Source of the DNA: Venturia oleaginea
Lineage: Eukaryota > Ascomycota > Dothideomycetes > Venturiales > Venturiaceae
Direction: 5' to 3'
Assembly: GCA_013176395.1 (NCBI GenBank)
Contig: JABMLP010000006.1
Span: forward strand, 62,001 to 126,000
DNA: 64,000 bases
The notes under the pieces are model-generated. The model saw only the letters and a program-made list of their open reading frames with translations, did no database searches and was not told where the DNA came from. Shown piece by piece: positions 55,474-64,000 of this stretch (positions are counted from its first letter, which is position 1; each line of letters starts with the position of its first letter). Both the position numbers and the translations under genes were made by a program.

Positions 55474-58361
55474 ATGGTTAAGTGAGTACTCGATCTGATT
55501 GGCATAGTCGTCTCAGCCTGGTAGCTGTGAGCTGAAGCAACTACAATACTCCTCTCACCTCGGCCCCTCCATTTGTTGTTGTGGACATGCAGCTAACGAA
55601 ATTTACAGCTTCACCGTGGACGAGGTACGTTGCGACAAGCTCCGACAACAAATACATTGGTAGAAGCGATGGACACTGACGATGATTGCAGATCCGTGCT
55701 CTCATGGACAATGCCGCCAATGTGCGCAACATGTCGGTCATTGCTCACGGTAAGATGGCTCCATCAACCCATCCTTGGCATGCAAAATTACAAGTCTAAT
55801 ACCACTACACAGTCGATCACGGAAAATCCACCCTCACCGACTCGCTCGTCCAGCGTGCCGGTATCATTTCCTCGGCAAAGGCCGGCGAGGCCCGATTCAC
55901 GGATACTCGTGCCGATGAGCAGGAACGTGGTGTCACCATCAAGTCAACTGCCATCTCCCTGTACGCCCAATTGCAGGACGCCGAGGACTTGAAGGATGTC
56001 CCAGAGAAGACCGAGAAAAACGACTTCTTGATCAACTTGATCGATTCGCCTGGTCACGTTGATTTCTCATCTGAAGTCACTGCCGCTCTCCGTGTCACCG
56101 ATGGTGCCCTCGTTGTCGTCGACACTATTGAAGGTGTGTGCGTGCAGACCGAGACTGTCCTCCGACAGGCTCTTGGTGAGCGTATCAAGCCTGTTGTCAT
56201 CATAAACAAGGTCGATCGTGCCCTACTCGAACTCCAGCTCTCCAAGGAGGACTTGTTCCAGAACTTCTCGCGTGTCATCGAGTCCGTCAACGTCGTTATC
56301 GCCACATACTTTGACAAGACCCTCGGTGATGTCCAGGTTTACCCAGACAAGGGTACCGTTGCCTTTGGTTCCGGTCTCCACGGATGGGCTTTCACTGTCC
56401 GTCAATTCGCTGCCCGCTACAACAAGAAGTTCGGTGTCGACAAGAACAAGATGATGAGCCGTCTCTGGGTAAGTTTGGCCTGTAATTAAATTGCAAAGCC
56501 CAAAACTAACACAACCATAGGGTGACAACTGGTTCAACGCAAAGACCAAGAAATGGGTGAAGAGCGCACCTGATGACAAGACCGAGCGTACTTTCAACCA
56601 GCTTATTCTCGACCCAATCTTCCGCATCTTCGCTGCCGTCATGAACTTTAAGAAGGACGAGGTTGCTCAGCTTTGCGAGAAGCTTGAGATCAAGCTCATC
56701 AGCGACGAGCGTGACCTCGAGGGCAAGGCACAGCTCAAGGTTGTCATGCGCAAGTTCTTGCCAGCTGCTGATGCTCTTTTGGAGATGATGATTCTTCACT
56801 TGCCATCACCTAAGACTGCCCAGAAGTACCGTATGGAGACTCTCTACGAGGGTCCTCCAGATGACGAAGCCGCTATTGCCATCCGCGACTGCGACCCCAA
56901 GGGACCTCTCATGTTGTACATCTCCAAGATGGTGCCAACCTCCGACAAGGGTCGTTTCTATGCTTTCGGTCGTGTCTTCGCCGGTACCGTCCGTTCTGGT
57001 CTCAAGGTCCGCATCCAGGGTCCTCACTACACTCCTGGCAAGAAGGACGACTTGTTCATCAAGGCCGTTCAGCGTACCATTCTCATGATGGGTCGTTACA
57101 TCGAGCCAATTGAGGATGTGCCAGCCGGTAACATTTGCGGTCTTGTTGGTATCGATCAGTTTTTGCTCAAGTCTGGTACCCTCACCACCATCGACACTGC
57201 CCACAACTTGAAGGTCATGAAGTTCTCCGTCTCCCCTGTCGTGCAGCGATCCGTCGAGGTCAAGAATGCCAACGATTTGCCCAAGCTCGTCGAAGGTCTC
57301 AAGCGTCTTTCAAAGTCCGACCCTTGTGTCCTTACCTTCATCAACGAATCTGGTGACCACATTGTCGCTGGTGCCGGTGAGTTGCACTTGGAAATTTGCT
57401 TGAAGGATCTCGAGGAAGACCACGCTGGGGTCCCACTCCGATTCTCCGACCCAGTTGTGTCATACCGTGAGTCTGTTGCCGGCACTTCCTCAATGACTGC
57501 TCTGTCGAAGTCGCCCAACAAGCACAACCGTATCTACATGACCGCTCAGCCTCTTGACGAGGAGGTCTCCAAGTTGATCGAGGACGGCAAGATCGCTCCA
57601 CGTGACGATTTCAAGGCTCGTGCCCGTGTTCTTGCTGACGACCACGGTTGGGATGTAACCGATGCCCGAAAGATTTGGTGCTTCGGCCCAGACACCACCG
57701 GACCTAACTTGCTTGTCGACCAGACCAAGGCCGTCCAGTACCTTAACGAAATCAAGGATTCCGTCAACTCTGGTTTCCAATGGGCCACCCGTGAGGGTCC
57801 AATCGCCGAGGAGCCTCTCAGATCCACCCGCTTTAACATCCAGGATGTCACCCTTCACGCTGATGCCATCCATCGTGGTGGTGGACAGATCATCCCAACA
57901 TCGCGTCGTGTCATCTACGCCGCCATGTTGCTCGCCGAGCCAGCTCTCTTGGAACCAGTCTACCTCGTCGAGATTCAAGTGCCAGAACAGGCTATGGGTG
58001 GTATCTACGGTGTTCTCACCAGGAGGAGAGGTCACGTCTTCGAGGAGGCCCAGCGTCCAGGTACTCCATTGTACAACATCAAGGCTTACCTTCCCGTCAA
58101 CGAGTCTTTCGGTTTCGTCGCCGATCTCCGTTCCAACACCGCCGGACAGGCCTTCCCACAATCCGTGTTCGATCATTACCAAGTCTTGCCGGGTGTACCA
58201 AGCGACAAGACCACGAAGGCTGGTGGTATCGTTGAGGCCATGCGTATCAAGAAGGGTCTCAAGCCAGACTGCCCTGCTTACACCGACGTAAGTTTTGAAT
58301 CCTTCCCTACCTTGATCAAACAAATGCTAACTATTTACCACAGTACTATGACAAATTGTAA
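55474..58361 (+). CDS. EFT: Translation elongation factor 2 (eEF2)
   Basis: Six exons (55474-55481, 55609-55624, 55692-55749, 55813-56468, 56521-58287, 58344-58361) give 840 residues, the usual size of eEF2 (yeast 842). G1 AHVDHGKST is split by intron 3, G2 lies in [16 protein letters not shown]3 DSPGHVDF, G4 [18 protein letters not shown] contains the His that is modified to diphthamide. The first exon carries only eight coding bases and the last ends YYDKL-stop. The enzyme moves tRNAs and mRNA through the cytosolic ribosome using GTP. Codon use is strongly biased to C/G-ending codons, as expected for a very abundant protein, and this bias makes long spurious antisense frames. Confidence 0.98.
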
Positions 58362-59089
58362 ATGGTGGACCCCGTTCAAAATGAAGAAAATGATTGATAG
58401 ATTCTCCACCTTGTCCATTTCGTACCACGCCGCCCTCTCCGTGTCCCCGAGGAGCATGGGAAGACAAAAGCTTTGCGTCTGCTTTTACATAACACAATAA
58501 GCATTGGAAGAATGCTCAGGGTCGGTCGGACGCGATGGATTGTGGGAGGGTTTTGAATGACACGAGGGATGTTGCTGATTAGTTTATGACGAATGCATTA
58601 TTTCCCTTCCCATCTCAAGCATATGGTTGATGCTCTTTCTTTGTTTGTACTTTTTTTTTGTTGAATTTTATGTTCTTTGTCAAATCCGGTGCGTGATTGA
58701 CTGGGCGTAATCGATGGTTGGAACGGGAACTTGATAATTCTCACTCATGGTGTACTCGGGATTCTGATATTCCTGTTTCATGTTCCGCACTCTCGCCACA
58801 AAATCGCCAGCAGCATGTGCACGCGAATCACACCGAACGGTTCGAAAAGGAACATGGGTGTGAATCATCCAGCACATTGCAAGATGTAGTTCATGAATCT
58901 GGGATCTCCAGAGCATTAGATTGGTTATAACTTACACCAATCTCCCGTCTTCACCTTTCGCAGGGCTCTAACCAAGCCAAACCAGCCGCCTCATAGGGCC
59001 CCGAATTCTTAAAATGTCTTAACACTCCGAAACTCCGTTCACAGGGCTCCAACCAACCCAAACCAGCCGCCTGCACTTGCTCCACTCTT
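58362..59089. other. Convergent 3' region between eEF2 and the cyclin gene
   Basis: 728 bp shared by the 3' ends of two convergent genes. It contains a T-run at 58651-58660 and the duplicated 31-mer described next. No gene. Confidence 0.55.
58961..59072 (-). repeat. Two imperfect 31-bp direct repeats just past the cyclin stop
   Basis: CAGGGCTCTAACCAAGCC.. at 58961-58991 and CAGGGCTCCAACCAACCC.. at 59042-59072 differ at two positions and lie 81 bp apart. They are 3' of the cyclin coding region. Confidence 0.85.
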
Positions 59090-61884
59090 TCAGTCACGAT
59101 AGTACCGTCCAGACCCCCTCCCACTGTCCCTCTCATCCCTCCTATATCTCCCACCATCTCTCTCCCGATCATCCCTATCGCCACCCCGCGTCGGCGGACT
59201 CCTATCCCTCGACCTGTCCCGATCATTATTGCCACCGCGTCTATAATTTCCATTCCCCCCCCTTCCACTATGGGCAGGACTCCTATCTCTAACACTCCTC
59301 TCGTTTTCCCATCTGCCGCCACTATTCCGATTGTCCCTCGCTGGTGGACTGGCTCTCCTGTCGCGGATATTTCTCGGTGGTGGCGATGCCCTTCGTGAAG
59401 GAGGGGATTCTGGTCTTCGATCTCGATCTCGATCTGAGGTGGTGTGTTTTGAGAACGGCGCTCGTGAGGCGGATGGTGGAGGTGTGTATGTTCTTCTCCT
59501 GTCTCTAATGTTGTTGCTGATGCCATCTCTATCCCTGTCTCCCCTTTCTCTATCCCTGTCATCTCTTTCTCCTCGATCCCTCTCCCTCTCACGGTCACGG
59601 GGTGGCGTCGGCGCCCTCTCTTTTTCCCGCTTCGCAGATGGTGACACTTTGGGAACCCATAGATCTCGCTCTTCCGTGACTTCTTCTTCGATGATATCGT
59701 AGTACGGCGCTATTGACAGCTTCTCGTCGTGAGCGCGGGATGCGTCGAGGACGAATCGGACGATCGAGGTAATTTGGCTAGGATCACCGGGATTCACTGC
59801 TTCGGATGGGGATGTAGGTGACGTTGGTGATGCTGAAGCCATGGGCACATCTCGATCTGAGGCTACAAGTAAGAAATCCGGGGGCGGGGTGACAGGTCTT
59901 CCAATATCGATTTCTTTGTTGGCTGAGAATGCACCGTTTGTTGGCGCGGTGTTTGAAGGTCCTGGCGTGCGTGGTGTGAGGATGACGGTGGGTGTCGATT
60001 TTACGTCCGTCATAGGGGATGTGGTTGGTGATTCTCGAAGAGGATTTGGAGCTTCCTGCATGTAGGTGTACCTAGGTAGACCTCGTTCATCCATCTCCGC
60101 TTTCAGGGCAATGCTAACGCGCACGAAGTCGTTGAGGTTGTACTTTGGCCCAGCTTCTGTGTTGCCCTGATGATTCATGTAGAGATCGAGAAGATCCTTC
60201 TGGGTTTCTTTGGAAAATTGTCAGTTGTGAGCGTCATGAAAATGATGTGCAGTCCGTACCAATAACCTGTGCCCTCGTTGTGCCAATCTCCGCATACATT
60301 TCTTCATCAGTGATAGTGTCGAGACCTTTCTCGAGAAATCTTGCTGCAAGTTCCAGACAGGCACAAGCGAGAGTCTGCCGGCTTTGCTTGAGCACAGCAA
60401 GAGTTCTATATACATCAAGACAAATCGCCAAAGCCGCTGTTCCGGTCGCTCGATCGGTACCAACTGCGTGACATAGTCCTGTAAGGATATCGGCCGAGTT
60501 TCGCGCCCGAAAGTCAAAAGCAACAATCTCGAGCAAGTATCGCTCGAGAGTGATCATAACCTTGGACTGGTGTTCAAACATTTCGTCGTCAGAAGTCAGG
60601 TGATCTTCAAAGGGCAACTGGAGGTTCCGTGCGGCGCAAAGAATTTCCTTTGACTTTTTGGGTGTCTCTTCTGCCTTTGAAGCGAGCCATAGGCAGGCTA
60701 GAGCGGCATCGCGAGGGTCGTACTTTGTGTCTTTTTCTTCGTTTGCGGTAAGATGGTAGCGATATCGGCTGTAAAAGACGCAAGCTGTGCCATATGTCTT
60801 GATGGGCCTAGCAATGAAGTTAATAGATGCTTAGAATGAGGAAATATGTGTTTCGGCAATCAAGTGGCTGTGGAGGCAGAAGGACGAAAGACCAGGAAAA
60901 AGTGCAACTTTGACCCAGACTTGGCAAGAAAGATGAAAAGGAAAGAAGGAAGACTTACATCCTCAAAGTCTTTCTCACACCCTCAATGAGCTGAATTCCA
61001 ATCAACCGCCCAGCAACGTCCCTCTCCTCGGTCATTCCAGCAGCCTCGATCTGGTGCTGAAATAGATACTGGCTAGCAACAACAATCTTGCTCTTATCCG
61101 GAGCAGGCACATCAACAAGCGGAATCTCATCTTCCTCGTTTCTAAGACCATTGTTCCTCCTGGCTCCATTCGTTCTCGCCGCATTACCATTCGATGGACC
61201 AGATCCCGACGTCCTATCCCTGGCATTTCGAAAAGCCATCCCAATAGCGGGCGACATTATGTCAAGTTCTGGAGTAGGGGTCCACTCAATATCCCAGCTG
61301 CTTGTTGGAGAAAGATTCTGTTGATAGGGAAGCTGATGTGTCTGTTGCTGTTGCTCAGGATCCTGGTTTTGCAGAGGCCGAAACAAGGGAACTCGATGCT
61401 GATGATGGACCACCACAGGAGCTAGATTTGCAACACCCTTGATCTGAATTCCAGCAAGGAAATCTTCGTGATGGGGCGATGGAAGGAGATCGGATGGAAG
61501 TTGGCCTTGTTGTTCGAGTTCGAGGAGTTGCATTTGCCGGAGGGAAAGACCTGGTTGGGCTTGGCGAACCGATCCTTTTGTGGGCAGACCTTCCATCTCG
61601 TGCCGGTGCGCGCTAACGCCAACAACGTTTTTGGCTATTTCCCATGGTCTTCGTTCTTCCCTCACAGGCCCCGAATTTCCTTCTCTAAACTTGGTTGAAA
61701 AGCGCTGCTGTTGATTTGATGAAAACCCGTCCATCTCTCGCCCAAAACCACCTACTCCGCCGTCGATTCTGCTTCGCATGTCTTGCGCGAGCGCCTGGTA
61801 CTTTCTTCCTCGCCCGTCGGCGGCATCTCCGTCGCTATTTTTGCGCTTCTTCTGCTTCTTCTTGTCGTTGTTATCTTTGGCCAT
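59090..61884 (-). CDS. Cyclin of the transcriptional-CDK class (cyclin T/K/Ctk2-like)
   Basis: Exons 61884-60959, 60807-60260 and 60207-59090 total 2,592 nt and give 863 residues in one frame. The first 270 residues are disordered, with a Lys-rich start (DNNDKKKQKKRKNSDGD) and a Gln-rich stretch. The cyclin box follows: SKIVVASQYLFQHQIEAAGMTEER..GIQLIEGVRKTLRM, TACVFYSRYRYHL, DAALACLWLASKAEETPKKSKEIL, then a second fold (AALAICLDVYRTLAVLKQSRQTLACACLELAAR). The final 200 residues are an RD/RE/RS-rich tail (RERDRGERDDRDRERGDRD), unusual in length. Cyclins with this box pair with CDK9/CDK12/Ctk1-type kinases that phosphorylate the RNA polymerase II tail. The acceptor and donor sites are clean. 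Confidence 0.87.
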
Positions 61885-63361
61885 TTCGAATCCGACGCCT
61901 AGCAGATGGTGAAGTTGGTGTCGCAGATATTAGAAAGCTGACCGAGATGTAGAGTGTAGCCGTGAGCTTTGCGGATACACGCAGCAGAATAGTATGAATG
62001 AGTGGCAATCGAGATGAAAAGCTCGAGAGCCAGATGAGGTTGGAGAAGAAGTCGTTGTCTCAATTGCGTGTTGCTTAGAACATCATATTGTCTGTTGACA
62101 TTCCTAATGAGTCTGCGTTATGACACCACTGCAACAGAATTGACCAGGAATTCATAGAGCGCGGGAACCCGTCACAAGGCATCTACTCCTACCGATTTTC
62201 TACCCGTGATGATGACTATGTATCTCGCCTGGACTGGGAACGTCAAGAGAAAAATGGAGTACGGTTAGACTGCTGCCTACTACTGATGAGTAGCTTGTTC
62301 GGGGCAAATCTGGTCTCGAATTGAAATCCAGTTTCCAAAGAACATCTATCAGACTCAACTTCGACATCGATAGACATTTGACCAAGCAAGAAAATGCCTT
62401 GCCAAAACGACGAGCTAGCTGTGCCTACATAACCCACTCATTTCTCTACCAGCCTCGTATTATGGACACGGCCTACATGATATGACTTACATCTCACACC
62501 TTCCCAAAGTAAAGACACAGTTTCCTAAAGAAAAAGTACAAAATAATATTGAACTCGGGATGATGTATCTGAAGAAGTTGAGCTGCAGTGTCGGCAATTG
62601 TCCAACATCAATTACAAGATCAAACCAGGAGTACCTCCAAGTTGGGCGAAAACGGAATGAAAGAGGAAGAAGAGAAGACAAGGAAGAAAGGAAGAAAGAA
62701 AGGAAGAAAGATTGTACCTTCTGTAAAACCTTTGTGCCTTTCAAGCATGCAAGATCGCCAACACTTCCCCTAGCCATCAGCAAGAATAGCCATCAACCTT
62801 ATCAGTTAGTTTCCTCAGACTTCGTAGTACTTGAAACAACAAACCGCGAGGTCATCAACGCAATTTCTTTGTTCATTCATTAAAGGCATTTTTCGCCCGT
62901 AGTATGGATATCTTCCAGCAGCTGCAGCAACAACGGCCTCTATTTACAGTACAGCTTTTTGGGTTTAAAACCTGATACCTACATCCCCCAAATACAATGC
63001 CCGCCCATTTTCTTGTGGTATCCACCACACCACCTTTATTGATTCCACAAAAACGCCAGCTATATTTGAGTTCGTGGCCTAGCAAGCCTTCATATTGACG
63101 AAGAAAAAAGAAAACCTTGATGCAAGACGGTGAAGTTGGTGTGAGATGACCATTTAAACTCCCGATATCAAATCCCTGCCTTGTTCTTGAAAGTCTGTTG
63201 ACTTTCATGTCATATGAAATGGCAAAGCCCAGATCGATACCGAGAACATTCTGACAATTTTAAAAAAGGGTTTGCCAGAATTTACCACAGCGATACCAGG
63301 TACAAGAGGGATTATCGGAAAGGGAAACCCGGCGAGAAACACTCTCATCGAATTGCCTCTC
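61885..63361. other. Intergenic region, no gene recognised
   Basis: 1.5 kb upstream of the cyclin gene and 3' of the edge gene. A purine-rich run of GAAAGAAAGGAAGAAAG type lies at 62660-62712. Short frames on both strands lack any domain. Confidence 0.5.
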
Positions 63362-64000
63362 TCATGCAGATTTTGAGAACGGTGAGATCTCGCGGGTAGC
63401 CTCCTCGAGTTTGTCGTCCTTGGGTGAGTCGGTAATCTTGACCTTCTTGGCCCTTGGCTCCCCATTCGACGATGCAATTTCGGCCTCCAATTCTTCTATC
63501 CGTCTCTTTGCTTCATTGAATGCAGAGGCAATCGTATGCTCTGCCAACCTTGCTCGATCTGCCTCTTCCCGTGCCTCTTTCTCGAGTCGTTCTAGCTCGG
63601 TAACGCGGCCTCTAAACAGGTCGTTTATGACTTCGAGTTCCGACACGCGTGTTTTCAACCCTGTAACCTCGGACTGTTCCCGGCGAAGGCTTGGAGGTTC
63701 AAGGTGGTGTGCTGGAGCCACGCCATTTGATGCGGACAACGATCCATTGGTAAGAGAGGACGTGGAGGCAGCTCCAGGAGAATGAGCGCGGAAGTTGAAG
63801 GCAGGATGAGGTGGTGAATTGCCGTATGGATCGACGCTACCGTTAGGCATGTGCATGACCGAGTCGAAGAGGTGTTGAGGAGCTATGTTTTGTCCGCCAA
63901 GGCCTGGCGTGCCAGTACGTGAGAGGGGGCTGACGGATCGTTCAGAGGCTGGAATGCGAGGTGTACTGAGCGGCTGTGAGGTTGTGCGTCGTTGAGGGTC
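63362..64000 (-). CDS. 3' part of a coiled-coil protein, cut by the window edge
   Basis: The minus-strand frame is open from the right edge (64000) down to the stop at 63362, at least 212 codons. The visible part starts with a Ser/Pro/Thr-rich segment (TPRIPASERSVSPLSRTGTPGLGGQ), then a Pro/Ser-rich linker, then a coiled coil from REQSEVTGLKTRVSELEVINDLF through RRIEELEAEIASSNGE, with a basic PRAKKVKITDS patch that may be a nuclear signal and an end at FSKSA. The start and any N-terminal domain lie beyond the window, so no family can be given. Confidence 0.7.
   Translation of the reverse strand, partial: DPQRRTTSQPLSTPRIPASERSVSPLSRTGTPGLGGQNIAPQHLFDSVMHMPNGSVDPYGNSPPHPAFNFRAHSPGAASTSSLTNGSLSASNGVAPAHHLEPPSLRREQSEVTGLKTRVSELEVINDLFRGRVTELERLEKEAREEADRARLAEHTIASAFNEAKRRIEELEAEIASSNGEPRAKKVKITDSPKDDKLEEATREISPFSKSA

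Noticed and set aside
57490..58323. 277-codon open frame antisense to eEF2
   Set aside because: It mirrors the codon bias of eEF2 (few A- or T-ending codons leave few antisense stops) and encodes no known domain.

Overview
This is nuclear DNA of a filamentous ascomycete (Pezizomycotina). The evidence is short phase-preserving introns with GTRNGT donors, CTRAY branch sites and TAG/CAG acceptors, widely spaced single genes on both strands, an intron-bearing tRNA-Glu, Fot1/pogo-type DNA transposons and a chromodomain Gypsy element. A leotiomycete is plausible from the look of some lineage-specific proteins, but I cannot prove it from the sequence.

Layout. 0.2-1.6 kb is an internally deleted pogo/Fot1-like transposon. 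1.9 kb holds a tRNA-like sequence. 2.7-5.1 kb is a C2H2 zinc-finger regulator on the minus strand with a long, apparently gene-free upstream region to 9.35 kb. 9.4-11.9 kb is a divergent pair: a nine-exon kappa-class glutathione transferase and an HSDL2-like short-chain dehydrogenase. 12.3 kb is tRNA-Glu(CTC) and 12.7-13.5 kb a glycine-zipper protein. 14.6-17.5 kb carries an F-box gene with an internal stop and a GRE2-like reductase frameshifted inside a 7-bp tandem repeat. 17.8-21.3 kb has a C2H2-finger protein and an acidic-tailed unknown protein. 21.5-24.3 kb is HBS1 (ribosome rescue). 24.7-26.0 kb is a dihydrodiol/D-xylose dehydrogenase with a frameshift.

26.4-35.2 kb is a nested transposon block: a second pogo/Fot1-like element interrupted by a 0.9-kb insertion flanked by 15-bp direct repeats, old LTR-like debris, and a complete Gypsy chromovirus with identical 176-bp LTRs and an 11-nt primer-binding site matched by a perfect complement inside the LTR, which is the Tf1/sushi self-priming arrangement. 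Its coding region is broken by several stops and a frameshift.

36.5-39.7 kb holds two conserved minus-strand genes, a METTL16-like U6 RNA methyltransferase with an 11-nt microexon and MET8 (siroheme synthesis). 40.3-42.9 kb is a glutamine-rich WW-domain protein with a late frame break. 43.1-43.4 kb is an MFS transporter relic. 44.6-45.6 kb is an uncharacterised nuclear-type protein. 46.3-47.8 kb is a secreted, probably GPI-anchored wall protein made of YDYP repeats. 49.4-52.6 kb is a C2-domain, proline-rich protein of the Inn1/Fic1 cytokinesis type. 54.0-54.7 kb is a four-helix membrane protein. 55.5-58.4 kb is eEF2. 59.1-61.9 kb is a cyclin of the transcriptional-CDK type with an Arg/Asp-rich tail. 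A coiled-coil gene runs off the right edge.

Functional links are modest: HBS1 and eEF2 act in translation, METTL16 and the cyclin in RNA metabolism, and the GST/SDR pair shares one promoter. There is no biosynthetic gene cluster. Five host genes or relics and all three transposons carry single reading-frame lesions. Some may be true decay (RIP-type C-to-T changes fit the Gypsy stops), others could be assembly indels.
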